Shown one piece after another: positions 10,133 through 20,481 of a DNA stretch of 64,000 bases. Positions within the stretch are counted from its first letter, which is position 1, and each line of letters begins with the position of its first letter. The translations under genes were made by a program, and so were the position numbers. The notes under the pieces were generated by a model. It did not search any database. It worked only from the letters and a program-made list of their open reading frames with translations, and had not been told where the DNA came from. The DNA is from Gracilaria domingensis. Taxonomy: Eukaryota; Rhodophyta; Florideophyceae; Gracilariales; Gracilariaceae. Where the stretch lies: positions 124,001 through 188,000 of the forward strand of contig VCMS01000068.1 of the NCBI GenBank assembly GCA_022539475.1, in the 5' to 3' direction.

Positions 10133-11611
10133 ATGGCAATTCTATCCCCCGCTCTCGTTGTGGCCATGTGCGTCATGTTCATACTCACTCGCCTACACTC
10201 ACACTTCTATATATTCGAACACCCGCTCTTGTTCGGTATCAAGTACTGCGTCGAACCCGAAAAAACACATTTAGAAGCCATAGCGCAAGCGGTCAACAAG
10301 GGCTCGCAGCCGGCAAAGAAGAAAGGAAAGCAGTCCTCCGCGGGCTCTAAGATAACGGTTAGTGCGCTTCCAGTTCGTCGAGGCAAAATCACCGCCGCTT
10401 TCTTTCCGACAGAGTCTGAGTTCCCTCATCATCGCGAACTGGCTCATATCACGGGCATTCTTTGTGGATATCTTGCGGCTTTTCTGTTTGAGGATGTTGT
10501 TGGCTGTTTCTTTCCCAACTTGTTAGCGAACAAGCGTTCCGTGTACGTGGCGTTCTTTGCTATTGCCTTCTCGTTGTATGAACTGTATGTCATATCTACT
10601 AGTCTCACTTCTCGAAGAGCGATGATTGCGCTCACTGCCGCGTCGTGGATGGTTTCCATCTTTATATTATCTGCAGGTGATTTTCAACACTTCATCAAAT
10701 TCGACAAGGCGTTTGCCTCCTTGCGAAGCGAGGTAGAAGCTCTGCTTGTAGATCGCGTCGGTTTGGATTTCAGCAAGGCTCATGGATACGCAAGAAATGC
10801 CGCAATCGGTGCTCGCGTGTTTGTGTCAGCTTTTGCGGCATTGATAGCGGCATCAAGTGCTGTTCCTGCGCGTCGCTTCTCGCGAATTGACTACGACCTA
10901 AACCTTCAATACCGAATGGATATCGCCGAGCATCAGAATGATCCATATTCTCTAGGTCCCCCAACACCTCTCACTATGATTCGCATCGCCTTGGACTACG
11001 CGGTTCCACTTCTCACTGCATTTCTGTGGGCTGTTACGCCAAGAGATGAAGATACGTATAGTGGATGGCGTATCATGGCGCTCTTGTTATGCGTTGTCAT
11101 CAGGATGAGCATGGCTCGGATTCGGCTGCAAGGTTATCTTGACGGCGCGATAGACGCGTACCGGCGATTCTGGACGGAAAAGTCTGTGAATGGCGTATTG
11201 GAAGCGGGACGCCAATGTTCATTTCAGGTTATTGGGACCTCCTTCTACTTGATGCTGATCACCGTCGCATACATCGCCCCCTCTGTGATCACTCTTCTGC
11301 TCGCACTGGTCGCCAAACACGATGGTGGCCTTCGAATGTCATTTTGTCGTCCTATGGAAGTGGCACACGGGATGCAGCTCGACACGTTCTTCCACGAGGT
11401 CGCCGGCTTTCTCGCATGGTGGAGCATGGCATCTTATGCTTTATTTGCGAGTTTATCAATTCTCAGCGAGTTTCTCATAGATTTCGTGGATCCCAGTGGG
11501 CGTGACCGTCGAAAGAAGCTTCCAACGGCCACTAGTTCGTCAGAACGACGGAGAGAGAAACGCCTAGTTCAAGAACGTATCATGAGAAACCGTCTGAAAC
11601 CAGCAGTATAG
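10133..11611 (+). CDS. TMEM161-family multi-spanning membrane protein
   Basis: The 492-residue product matches the TMEM161A/B family in length and domain order. It has an N-terminal hydrophobic helix (MAILSPALVVAMCVMFILTR), then a Lys-rich cytosolic stretch with AKKKGKQ, as in TMEM161. About eight further membrane helices follow, with the family-typical VFVSAFAALIAAS and SMARIRLQGYLDGA segments and a Lys/Arg-rich tail. I chose the ATG at 10133 because animal family members begin with the same hydrophobic MAL/MAI start. The frame stays open to an earlier ATG at 9959, which would add a basic, Pro/Ser-rich leader. In animals the family is linked to cardiac rhythm and ion-current control, but its biochemical function is unknown. 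No introns are needed. Confidence 0.75.
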   Translation: MAILSPALVVAMCVMFILTRLHSHFYIFEHPLLFGIKYCVEPEKTHLEAIAQAVNKGSQPAKKKGKQSSAGSKITVSALPVRRGKITAAFFPTESEFPHHRELAHITGILCGYLAAFLFEDVVGCFFPNLLANKRSVYVAFFAIAFSLYELYVISTSLTSRRAMIALTAASWMVSIFILSAGDFQHFIKFDKAFASLRSEVEALLVDRVGLDFSKAHGYARNAAIGARVFVSAFAALIAASSAVPARRFSRIDYDLNLQYRMDIAEHQNDPYSLGPPTPLTMIRIALDYAVPLLTAFLWAVTPRDEDTYSGWRIMALLLCVVIRMSMARIRLQGYLDGAIDAYRRFWTEKSVNGVLEAGRQCSFQVIGTSFYLMLITVAYIAPSVITLLLALVAKHDGGLRMSFCRPMEVAHGMQLDTFFHEVAGFLAWWSMASYALFASLSILSEFLIDFVDPSGRDRRKKLPTATSSSERRREKRLVQERIMRNRLKPAV

Positions 11612-11963
11612 TCTGGAGTTGGTGATTTGTTGCTTGACGGGGGGATGTGTGGTACCTTTGGTACTTTTCTCAGAGAATGATCTAGAGTGTTGTCATGGGG
11701 ACTTTTTGTCGTGTACCCTTGTCCATGTAGATATTCTTTGGGTACGTGTACAGAAGCATACCGTTTGTAGATAGATCGCAGTGCTAACGTAGCATACGCT
11801 GAAATCAGGGCATAACCTGTCACTTCCTGTTTACGGAGAAACCTCAAACGTTCGAGGTTTCTTTTCGAGGGGCACAGCAAATTGCTAGTGTCAACGGCCT
11901 CCCGGTGCAGCGCCTTACCATCCCTAGATCTTATGAGCTCCTATTCTTTTTCGCATCGCTAAT

Positions 11964-12404
11964 ATGGGTCGAAGAGGAGGTGGGGGAGGGAGTGCAGGTG
12001 GGGGTCGAAGCGGTAAACGAAACCAAATAACATACAAACGCGTTGTTCCAAAATTTCTTCGGGGGCTAGTACAAGAGGAACCGGTGGATCCTATGCAAGC
12101 AAAACGCGAGTCTGCGACGCATCATCTTGGGAAAGATGTCGAAGACAAGAGACAGATGCGCAAGGAACCCCGTGTAGAGCCCGCAGAGGAAATTGACGCT
12201 CTCGAAAAACAGGGGTTTTCCGTCATTTGCGCTGAGAAGGGTCCAGATACTAAAAGCAGCGCCCCCCGTACTTCAGAAGATAAGACACCATACAAGCTTG
12301 GAAGTCGGGGGATCGAGAAGGCGAAGAAATCAAGAAAAAAGAGAAGTGCGAAACAGCTGAGCTTTGATGTGGAGGGTGATAGCGAGAACGAAGATGAGCT
12401 CTGA
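11964..12404 (+). CDS. KIAA1143-like / DUF4604 small basic protein
   Basis: This 146-residue protein has a Gly-rich start, then KRNQITYKRVVPKFLRGLV, which matches the family-defining (K)RNQ-[IV]-[ST]-Y-...-P-x-FL segment of KIAA1143/DUF4604 proteins. A charged middle, a Lys-rich stretch (KAKKSRKKRSAKQ) and LSFD followed by an acidic tail also match the animal homologue's C-terminus. The family is widespread in eukaryotes and is probably nuclear, but has no established biochemical role. The ATG at 11964 is the first in frame. It follows the TMEM161 gene by about 350 nt on the same strand. Confidence 0.7.
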   Translation: MGRRGGGGGSAGGGRSGKRNQITYKRVVPKFLRGLVQEEPVDPMQAKRESATHHLGKDVEDKRQMRKEPRVEPAEEIDALEKQGFSVICAEKGPDTKSSAPRTSEDKTPYKLGSRGIEKAKKSRKKRSAKQLSFDVEGDSENEDEL

Positions 12405-13865
12405 GGGAGCTTGAGACTTCGGTGAAAGTCCAATTGGTGCGGAGTAGGCGGTCCCAGCATATAAGACTGCATAGAGATAACAGCCGTTCCAGAATCTTCT
12501 TTTCGCACTTGTTATCGTCTGCGTCATTGGATACTGATGGAACTGTAGTAGCTCTACTTCGAGGAACTTGTTGGTTGTATTACTTTGCGTGGATTGTTCG
12601 TCTTAATCAGAAGTATGACTTGAGTAAGATTGGCAACTGGACATTGTTGCTAAACATACCTCTTCGAGATTGTCTCTCTCTGCTAGAGGAGATACGAGAG
12701 TCAGAACAGGTGCACCCAAACGTCCTATGGAGTGCGTATGAGAATTGGCCTCAAGAAACGGAACTCAGTATCAAGTTAAGCTGCGCAAATGTCGGCAGTA
12801 GCGCTATAGTGGCATTTAAACCTGCAAAACAGCGCGTAGAATGCGATCAACGTATACGTAATACTACTCTCTAACGAGCTGAGAGGGGAGGCAGAGCGCC
12901 AGAGATGCAATCTGGGGCTGTGGCTCGCTGCTCAGCTCGCTCGGGCAAGAACACCGCATCTACTCCTTAATATACCAAGGGTGTGCATTCGCTCTCTTCC
13001 CAATGCCGTGGACGCATGGTATGGCAGATCGGCTGTCACCGACTTGCAAATAGGCGAGCGTCTACACCTCAGCAGTGTGGATTGAGTATTATGCGAGAAG
13101 GTATGTGTACCGGAGTGGTCTTGGTTCAATCTGTTGACGCAGGATGATCTCAATAATATTCTCATATCCAGAAGTCCAACTTGGATGCAAAATGACGTCT
13201 CTCACGTAACGCCGCAATAGAAACTGATCCCTGCGAGCAGGTAGTCTAGTGGGCTGACTCGCCGTACGTCCTTTCGGATTGATATTGCGCATCTTAAAGC
13301 CTGCTGAGGTGTCATCGAGCGAAAGCTCTCTTATCTCGAGCACAAAACGTGCATGAGAAACAGCTTCTTAATATTGGAGTAAACGCGCGAAAGAAAATCA
13401 GGCTGGAAGAATTCTACGTGCAGTCTGTGGAAGACGTTCATCGCTACGTGTTTCAAGCAAAAATGGTGGTACACATTACAGCGAAACGGACTGCACCCTT
13501 GCATAAACAGGGCAATACGATGACTTCGGACCAGCATTTCGGTCTTCATTGACTTCAAATAGAGCCCATGAGCATCTGAACTCACTTTCAATCGTGTAAT
13601 CCCGCAATCCTCTTCCAATTGCTAACGAAGAATTGCACGAATAGAAGTGAGAAAGAAACATAGGCAATGTCGATGATGACTTGTGACGAATTTCATGACT
13701 TGAGCTGAAGAAGGAGAGCAAGCGGTTGTGCCAGTACGATACCATGGGAGGACCGAGTAAATGTACAGAAGATAAATGATACTAAGAAGACGAAGGTTAC
13801 TATACACTTTCGACAAGAGTAAGCTGTTCAGTTCCAATTTCCGATAAGCTTGAGCGGTTTGCACG
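12405..13865. other. Long intergenic stretch without a supported gene
   Basis: A 150-codon plus frame (12422-12874) starts with GTG and contains no internal Met, so it is not a credible gene as it stands. Short frames on both strands at 13089-13618 have no recognisable motif. Confidence 0.35.
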
Positions 13866-14498
13866 TCATACGATACGCTGATATCTTCTGGTACGATTTG
13901 GAGTAGATTCCAATACTTCTTTGAGACTCACAAGAAAAGCGCCGAACTCCGTGACGATAATGACAGACCATTTAAACCAGTTCCACGCTGGTCGAAGAGT
14001 AGCCACAACTTGCGCTCTTTGCTGCGCCCCGTTTTCTCCAGCAACATGCGGAACAAGCTGTCTGGCATCGTTCTCAGCTTGCCTGTATCCATCCCAAGCC
14101 ATATCACCTCTTTCCGCCACACGAGCTTCCACAAGACTCTTGAGAGCAAAATTGACAGGAAGACGATCAAGTGACGTCTTTATCTTCTTCCGACAAACGG
14201 GGCATGCTGGACGTCTTTCATGTTCGAATAGGGCAGCAAGACACGATGTGCACAATGTATGCCCGCAAGGTGCGACGCGAGGGAGTATAACTTCCGTGAG
14301 ACAGATTGGACAATCCAACGGCACTGAATTGGCAAGCGTTTCATTGTTGGTGGGAGGTGCATGAGGAAGAACATCAGAGGCACAGACACTGACATTTCTA
14401 CGGAGACGGAGGCGCGCTCGACGGGCACCTAGAGTTGCGCCCAACGCAAAGAACCCGAGCGAGGCCACGGCTGATGCAATTGTGTTGCGCTTCCCCAT
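13866..14498 (-). CDS. RING-finger membrane protein, putative E3 ligase
   Basis: The 210-residue product has an N-terminal hydrophobic helix (residues ~8-25, ASLGFFALGATLGA) and then a C3HC4 RING. The zinc ligands are CPIC, CGHTLC, SC and CPVC at about residues 62-102. A second hydrophobic segment near 175-195 (WSVIIVTEFGAFLVSL) is followed by a basic end. RINGs of this type recruit E2 enzymes for ubiquitin transfer. The two hydrophobic segments suggest membrane anchoring, as in RNF170-like proteins, but I see no closer family assignment. It is divergent from the spermidine-synthase-like gene, with 629 bp between starts. Confidence 0.75.
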   Translation of the reverse strand: MGKRNTIASAVASLGFFALGATLGARRARLRLRRNVSVCASDVLPHAPPTNNETLANSVPLDCPICLTEVILPRVAPCGHTLCTSCLAALFEHERRPACPVCRKKIKTSLDRLPVNFALKSLVEARVAERGDMAWDGYRQAENDARQLVPHVAGENGAQQRAQVVATLRPAWNWFKWSVIIVTEFGAFLVSLKEVLESTPNRTRRYQRIV

Positions 14499-15127
14499 TG
14501 CGGGGGGTCAGCGCACGCCAACGCCTATCAAAAGTGGGCGACGCCTGCGCGAACGAAGAGCCCAACGCCAGATACTGCAATGGCGAACGCAGAGAAATGC
14601 AGGCCGGCTCTTGCTCAGGACTGGCGCGTCCACTTGTTCTTGAGGACACACTGCTTGGCGTCGCGACTTGGGACTCCCGAGCGGTCGGTGACCAACTTTC
14701 GGTAACTTTTGAGTGGGTTTTTCTCAAATTATCTACTTCCCGCCACCGCCACTTGTGTCTACCTAATTCGAAGATGATCAAATTACGTCACCTTCACCTG
14801 GTGAAGTTCACCAGTTGCAGTAACCTTATGGTCCCTACAGCGGTAGATACCAAGGGTAGAGATGGCAAACTGGGTGAGTCGTACCAATTGAATCCGGTCT
14901 TGCAAGCTACGCCCCCTTGAAACACATTTACCAGGGGTACGTTCCGCTGGTGAGCGATACCGTCGTGTCGAGTATGTTGAAGGCCTCGACCACAGCGCTG
15001 CCCTTCCCTTCAAAAGCATCAGAGCATTGTCTAGGGCACACCGTCGGGCAAAAGAACGGAACCTTTTTGATACAAAGTGTCTTCCAGTGCTCTATCTCCG
15101 CTGGAGCAACGGTTTGGAGCAGATACG
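14499..15127. promoter_or_regulatory. Divergent intergenic region, probable bidirectional promoter
   Basis: This region separates the start codons of the RING gene (minus) and the spermidine-synthase-like gene (plus). No gene is supported. A small inverted repeat, CTTCACC-T-GGTGAAG, lies near 14790. No TATA or CCAAT box could be assigned with confidence. Confidence 0.35.
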
Positions 15128-16651
15128 ATGCATCTTTCTACAATGCGTACCAGGCTTAGCGCGCTGGTCACGTTCGCTACATTGATCCAGTACCAAATCA
15201 TCCGCTTCGAGCTTCCGGCGTTGTATTCATCCCCTATAGCAGATGCTCTCTCTATTGGATTGCCCCCAGTGACTATTGCAGTCGGTGCGCTACTTTTGAA
15301 ATGGGTGCCACCCATCTGCTTCCTTCCCGTCGTCATTTATCCGGCACTGAGTGCTTCTATTATGCCAGGCTATCAATTAGCCTGTCTCTTGCTTTTAACA
15401 TCCTTGGTTGTTTGCGCCTCCCGTGCAGACTTGTTCGCTGCCTCAACTGCGTCCGTCATCTTCTTTGCTATCGATATGTTGGTACAGAACCTTTTCCCGT
15501 CGATGTGGTCAAATAAGATGCTTCGATCTTATCTACCGTCGATAACGTTTTCCCTTGCCTCTGTCCATTTTGCTCTGAGATCGAAAACGTTAGCTACCGT
15601 GCGATTCTGGCCAGGAAAGCGACAGCGTCGAAACAACAAGATCTCTCTTACATATCGCCTGCTCTTGGTTTCAGCCGTATCGTCCCTAACCGGCCAGCTA
15701 CCACCGCTAATACAGCCACCTGGAATTCCTGCCGACTTTAGTTTGCTCGACCAAGCACGAGGCCCGACAGGCTTAATCAGCGTCGTTGAAAAGCAAGGTA
15801 TGTTCCGTGCGCTTCTGGCTGACATTTCTGTTTTAGGCGGTTACTTTGACTCTTCAAAGTTTTATCCGGACTCTATATTTTCTCAGTTCTACGTTCATGA
15901 GGCGGTGCGCTTCACTGACGATAATCAAGGTGACAGAGCGGCGCTGTGCATTGGCGTCGGTATTGGTGTGGTAGCGAACGGCCTTTCGGCACATGGAGTC
16001 AACGTCACCGCAGTGGATATTGATCCTGTCGTAGCACGTTTTGCCGAGAAATACTTTGCCCTTGAAGTCCCAGTTGTCGTTGAAGATGCTGTCTCATATG
16101 TGGCGAAAACCCGCGACAAGAGCTACAACTACGTAATTCACGATGTGTTCACTGGAGGTACCATGCCATCTGCGCTGTTCTCGAATGAGACTTTCGAGGA
16201 TATATCTCGTGTTCTAAAATCGGACGGCGTACTCGTGGTGAACTTTGTTGGTGCAGTAGAAAGCCCAAAAACTCCCGCTACTGAAGCCGTTTCGATTGTT
16301 TTCCAACGGTTGAAGCATATTTTCGGTAACGTCAGAGCATTTTCTGATGGTATGGACTCTTCAATGCATAACATCGTGTTCTTTGCCTCAAACGAACCTC
16401 AGAAGATGAAATTCCGAAAGCCACGTGAAGAAGATTTCTTAGGGTCGCCATTGAGGAAGCGGGCGCTCTCTGATTTTCTTGAACATGAAATTGATGAAGA
16501 GATTCTTGAAGGGTCGGCTGACTCTTCTGGTGTCGATTGGCTCATGTTCCGTGGTCTTTTCGATATTGCAGAAGAACACCGCAAGCTGATGTATACCCTT
16601 CACCCCAAAGATCTGTGGCCCGCTGTCCTAGCGCTTGAAAGAGCAAGATAG
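15128..16651 (+). CDS. Membrane protein with spermidine synthase-like methyltransferase-fold domain
   Basis: The ~507-residue protein starts at ATG 15128; an upstream in-frame GTG was ignored. Residues 1-170 contain about six hydrophobic helices. A soluble domain then starts near residue 210. It carries an AdoMet-binding Rossmann motif (LCIGVGIGVVANGL, ~272-285) followed by the acidic VTAVDIDPVV and then HDVFTGG, the layout of spermine/spermidine synthase-like proteins. Membrane-fused versions occur in bacteria and some algae and fungi; most have no proven polyamine activity. I therefore call the fold, not the substrate. The stop is 97 bp from that of the convergent parvulin-rhodanese gene. 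Confidence 0.75.
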   Translation: MHLSTMRTRLSALVTFATLIQYQIIRFELPALYSSPIADALSIGLPPVTIAVGALLLKWVPPICFLPVVIYPALSASIMPGYQLACLLLLTSLVVCASRADLFAASTASVIFFAIDMLVQNLFPSMWSNKMLRSYLPSITFSLASVHFALRSKTLATVRFWPGKRQRRNNKISLTYRLLLVSAVSSLTGQLPPLIQPPGIPADFSLLDQARGPTGLISVVEKQGMFRALLADISVLGGYFDSSKFYPDSIFSQFYVHEAVRFTDDNQGDRAALCIGVGIGVVANGLSAHGVNVTAVDIDPVVARFAEKYFALEVPVVVEDAVSYVAKTRDKSYNYVIHDVFTGGTMPSALFSNETFEDISRVLKSDGVLVVNFVGAVESPKTPATEAVSIVFQRLKHIFGNVRAFSDGMDSSMHNIVFFASNEPQKMKFRKPREEDFLGSPLRKRALSDFLEHEIDEEILEGSADSSGVDWLMFRGLFDIAEEHRKLMYTLHPKDLWPAVLALERAR

Positions 16652-16748
16652 GTTGGTTTATACAACGCAAAAGGTCTTTCAACTCGGTTTTTACAATGTA
16701 AACTACTCTCAAACGCATGCCCTCTGAATCTAAGCAATCCTCTGCTGG

Positions 16749-17546
16749 CTAGTACTGGGGGATTGACGGGTCAATCTTCCTTGAATATGCGTCTATTCCA
16801 CCGATCAAATTTCTCACGTTCGTAAAGCCTTGCTGCGAAAGGAATGAGCAGAAATTCGCTGAGCGAACACCGTGATGACACATGACAATAGTTTCCTTAC
16901 CCTTATCCAAACCCAGCTCCCCAGATTCAAAATCCTCAGCCCACGTTCCGTACTCACCCATTGGCAAGTTAAGAAAATCGGGTAGTTGGGCTAGTTCAAG
17001 TTCTCCTACTTCTCTGCAATCGATCAGTTGCACGCTCGACGGATCATCCGTACCGTTCTTTCCAAATCGTCTTCCATACTCATCAACAGTTATGGCTTGC
17101 GCAGCAACGCCATGGTCTTCCACTTTTATAAGATGCCATCCAAACTCGCTCTTTACCTTCAAAACTGAACCTGGAGGATTTGAGAACACAGCTTCCTCAA
17201 ATTCTCTGACCATCGTATTTCGCCGGAACCATCCAAGATCTCCGCCACGAGACTTTGATGTGCATGTACTCACAAGGCCTGCGAGATCTGCAAAACTTCC
17301 TTTGCCATCTTCTATCTGTTGTCTGATGGCGTCAACCATTTCTTCGCTGTCAACAAGGATATGTCTTGCTCGCACCATAGTCGGTTCATCGACTACTGTG
17401 TTCGAATGGTTGCCTGATGTGCACATTCTTGTCTGTATACGACCAACAGCATGTCTGTGGAGACGCGTTTCTCGAAATACTTGACGAGAGGTGTGGTTCC
17501 ATCTCCCAACGCGGAATGCAAGAGTGGGGATGAAGGCAGGTCCCAT
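16749..17546 (-). CDS. Parvulin-type PPIase fused to rhodanese domain, plastid-targeted
   Basis: From ATG 17546 the product is 265 residues. About 45 N-terminal residues are Arg/Ser/Thr-rich, like a transit peptide. A parvulin domain follows (RARHILVDSEE, SKSRGGDLGWFRRNTMV, GWHLIKVEDHG). A rhodanese domain then runs to the end with LIDCREVGELELAQLPDFLNLP and the active-site loop CHHGVRS near residue 222. This architecture matches the plant chloroplast parvulin/rhodanese protein. Parvulins catalyse prolyl cis-trans isomerisation; rhodanese domains carry a persulfide on the loop cysteine, which is present here. The open frame extends upstream only from a GTG, so ATG 17546 was chosen. It is divergent from PheRS beta, with 383 bp between starts. 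Confidence 0.9.
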   Translation of the reverse strand: MGPAFIPTLAFRVGRWNHTSRQVFRETRLHRHAVGRIQTRMCTSGNHSNTVVDEPTMVRARHILVDSEEMVDAIRQQIEDGKGSFADLAGLVSTCTSKSRGGDLGWFRRNTMVREFEEAVFSNPPGSVLKVKSEFGWHLIKVEDHGVAAQAITVDEYGRRFGKNGTDDPSSVQLIDCREVGELELAQLPDFLNLPMGEYGTWAEDFESGELGLDKGKETIVMCHHGVRSANFCSFLSQQGFTNVRNLIGGIDAYSRKIDPSIPQY

Positions 17547-17929
17547 AGTGAGTGAGCGTCGAGTTCTTACCGATTTCTTGGGAACTGGTGAGAGACGGTC
17601 TACCAGGAGTATAAGAGTTTCCACCGACACGCCCCTACTTCGCCTTAACCTGAGGATGAAAGTTATCTGGCTGGATAGGATTCGTAGCTCGAAGGTGGTG
17701 GTCTACGAATATGAATAAATTAATATGTTTAAGAATTTCGTACAGCTCAGTTTTGGGAACTGTAGAGAATGGCAAGACTTTGATCTATTTTTGGCGCAAG
17801 TCAATCATCGCCGGCGTCCCAAGAAGCGGCAAGACTTTGCTGTCACCTCACAATCCACAACCCTTATGACATTGTTCTCTTCCGGCTAGCTTTATTGTTC
17901 GAGTTGAGAATTGGGGCGAGCATCCGATC
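17547..17929. promoter_or_regulatory. Divergent promoter region, parvulin-rhodanese / PheRS beta
   Basis: This 383-bp spacer lies between two divergent starts. It is AT-richer than the genes. No canonical promoter element could be fixed. Confidence 0.3.
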
Positions 17930-19705
17930 ATGCCCACTGTATCCATTGCGCGAGACCGTCTTTTCGAAGATATTGGCCGATCCTTTACGGAGGAAGAATT
18001 TGATGAACTTTGTTTTGAATTCGGTTTAGAGCTAGACGATGTCGTCAGTGAGAAACCACAAATAGGGTCCAAGGCACTTTCCGCTGGGGTTGAGGTTAAG
18101 GAAGAAATTCGCTACAAGATCGAAGTACCTGCTAATCGCTATGACTTGCTTTGTTCGGAGGGACTAAGCCAAGCTCTACGTGTGTTTATGGGTTACGATG
18201 CAGCCGTCCCAGAATATAAGATTGTAGGCGAGCCACAGTATACTTTCACAGTGGAGAAGGAGGTGGCGGAAGTTCGACCTTATGTATTCTGTGCAGTACT
18301 CCGAGATATGCGTATGGATGAGACAATCTATCAGAGCTTGATTGATTTGCAGGATAAGCTTCATCAGAATATTTGCAGACGCCGCACTTTAGTAGCCATA
18401 GGCACTCACGATCTTGACACGCTTACCGGACCATTTTCGTATGAAGCCCTTCCGCCAAAGGATATCTGTTTTAAACCGCTATCCAAGTCAGAGGAGTACA
18501 ACGCGGAGCAGTTAATGAAAGTGTACGATGAGGACATTGCTCTCAAGCAATACTTGGGTATTATACGCGATTGTCCTCGGTATCCTGTAATATATGACTC
18601 AAATCGAACCGTGCTCTCGATGCCGCCAATCATTAATGGGGACCATTCGAAGATAACTCTGAACACAAGAAATATGCTTATCGAGTGTACCGCGACAGAT
18701 AAGACCAAGGCTAGCATCGTTCTGAATACTATTGTGGCAATGTTTTCTCGGTACTGCGAGAAGCCTTATACCGTGGAACCTGTCGTGGTTAACTATGCTG
18801 ACGGCTCAACTATGACCACACCGGATATGTCTATGCCCAAAGTCACAGCGGATGTCAACTACATTAATCGAAGCGTTGGGGTAAGTATTGAGCCCGATGA
18901 GATGGTTACTATGCTGGGTCGTATGCAACTACCAGCGAATGTTGTGGACGAGAAAACTATTGGTGTTGACGTTCCAATTATCAGATCGGATGTGCTTCAT
19001 GCATGTGACGTAATGTGTGATGTAGCTGTAGGATATGGCTTTAACCGGGTTCCCGAGCGCGTGCCAGAGACTAGCACGGTTGGGAAGCAGTTGCCTATCA
19101 ATCATCTTGCAGATATGGTTCGAAGGGAGGGCTTGGCTCAACAAGGGTACACAGAAGTGCTGACATGGGTTACGGTTTCCAACGCGGAAAACTTTGGTTC
19201 TCTGCGAAGGATTGACGACGGTTCCGTGGCCGTAAAGATAGGAAATCCTAAAACATTGGAGTTTGAAGAGTGCCGGACGTCGTTATTACCAGGTTTGCTA
19301 AAAACGCTGCGTGAAAACAGAAGTGCAAAGGTCCCGGTCCGTCTCTTTGAAGTGGGAGACGTTGTCTTAAAGGATAAGAACGCCGAAGTGTTGGCGTGCA
19401 ACCGAAGAAAGGTGGCAGCTATATATTGTGCGCAATCCGCAGGCTTTGAGGTGATTCAGGGACTACTAGAGAACGTCTTGAATACACTTGGTGTCAGGCG
19501 TGGAAATGGTATAGATAATATGAGCTGGAGCTTAGATGCTGGGAGCTGTTCTGACGGTGCTTTCTTTGATGGAAGAAGGGCCGACATTGTTTACAGCGGA
19601 AATCCAATCGGTACAATTGGGTGGGTCCATCCAGAAGTTCTTGGGAACTTCTCGCTCAGTTATCCATGTTCGGCGATGGAGTTCGATCTGGAAGCATTTC
19701 TATAG
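17930..19705 (+). CDS. FARSB: Phenylalanyl-tRNA synthetase beta subunit, cytosolic type
   Basis: The intact 591-residue frame has the eukaryotic/archaeal PheRS beta layout. The N-terminal segment is MPTVSIARDRLFEDIG with FTEEEFDELCFEFGLELDD. A B3/4 editing domain follows at about 100-275 (EVPANRYDLLCSEGL, GTHDLDTL, PPIINGDHSKI). The B5 domain is at about 300-375 (ADVNYINRSVGVSIEPDE, DVPIIRSDVLHACDVMCDVAVGYGFN). A catalytic-core-like domain continues to the end (EVLTWVTVSNAENFG, RTSLLPGLLKTLRENRS, VRLFEVGDVV, IGWVHPEVLGNF). With the alpha subunit it forms the alpha2-beta2 enzyme that charges tRNA-Phe; the beta subunit supplies editing and tRNA contacts. The length equals that of human FARSB. 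There is no transit peptide, so it is the cytosolic enzyme. Confidence 0.97.
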   Translation: MPTVSIARDRLFEDIGRSFTEEEFDELCFEFGLELDDVVSEKPQIGSKALSAGVEVKEEIRYKIEVPANRYDLLCSEGLSQALRVFMGYDAAVPEYKIVGEPQYTFTVEKEVAEVRPYVFCAVLRDMRMDETIYQSLIDLQDKLHQNICRRRTLVAIGTHDLDTLTGPFSYEALPPKDICFKPLSKSEEYNAEQLMKVYDEDIALKQYLGIIRDCPRYPVIYDSNRTVLSMPPIINGDHSKITLNTRNMLIECTATDKTKASIVLNTIVAMFSRYCEKPYTVEPVVVNYADGSTMTTPDMSMPKVTADVNYINRSVGVSIEPDEMVTMLGRMQLPANVVDEKTIGVDVPIIRSDVLHACDVMCDVAVGYGFNRVPERVPETSTVGKQLPINHLADMVRREGLAQQGYTEVLTWVTVSNAENFGSLRRIDDGSVAVKIGNPKTLEFEECRTSLLPGLLKTLRENRSAKVPVRLFEVGDVVLKDKNAEVLACNRRKVAAIYCAQSAGFEVIQGLLENVLNTLGVRRGNGIDNMSWSLDAGSCSDGAFFDGRRADIVYSGNPIGTIGWVHPEVLGNFSLSYPCSAMEFDLEAFL

Positions 19706-20481
19706 AGTACTGAAATTGGGGATTATCAAATCACGTAGACGACTAACTTTTGCTCTGTTCAAAGGGAAGCTAAGAACAGAGTAGATCGCAAATTGTATCA
19801 GTGGAACCCACAAGAGCATTGACAACTACCACATATCGGCTGCATTTGTAGTGCTGCAGTAGCAGTGAATCGCAAGAGTTTTGGGCGATCACCAACCTGC
19901 GACAACGATAAACAGCAAGCACACGGAACTTCCCTCTGCCTCACATGCTAACATCACTAAGAAGGGGGACTGAAGACGAGAGCCCGACACAGCGTCAGAA
20001 ACTAGTCAAGTCACATTGTAAGAGAAGTGTCTAAGTTCGCCCTCAAGAACTGAGGGCCGGTAGACGGCAGAGCATACTCTGCAGCTATCTCTCAAGACTC
20101 TTCAAATGGCGAGCGATAACAGTATCTTTGTACGAAAGTGTGCAGTGTGTGTGCTACCGCGGGAAACCTACCGACGGAGGCGGTGAAGATACGTACCGCA
20201 CTACCCTTCGTACGAAGGTTCATCGTGGTGAGAGGAACGCCACTGTCGGTGGCAGACCCGAGGTGACGTGCCTGGGAGGGGAATGCCGACTTCCGAAAAG
20301 GGCCTAAATTTATGCTGTATTTAGCATCGGCTGGCTCTGCATCGCCTGAGCATGGACGGGTCGCGAGGGACTCGTCCATCGTCCATGAACGCTTCCTCCG
20401 CAACTATGGCATCTTGCGGAAACTCAGACCTTCTCGCTCCTCCCATCTTCGTCACCCGCTGTCTCATCTCTGTGTCTTCTG
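19706..20481. other. Intergenic region between PheRS beta and Elongin A-like genes
   Basis: About 780 bp with no supported gene on either strand. The last 300 bp are GC-richer and probably hold the promoter and leader of the downstream gene. Confidence 0.35.

Noticed and set aside
12422-12874. 150-codon plus frame after the DUF4604 gene
   Set aside because: GTG start, no internal Met, no recognised motif, and no splice partner found.
13089-13618. Overlapping 84-95 codon frames on both strands
   Set aside because: No motif, no consistent start and no evidence for splicing.
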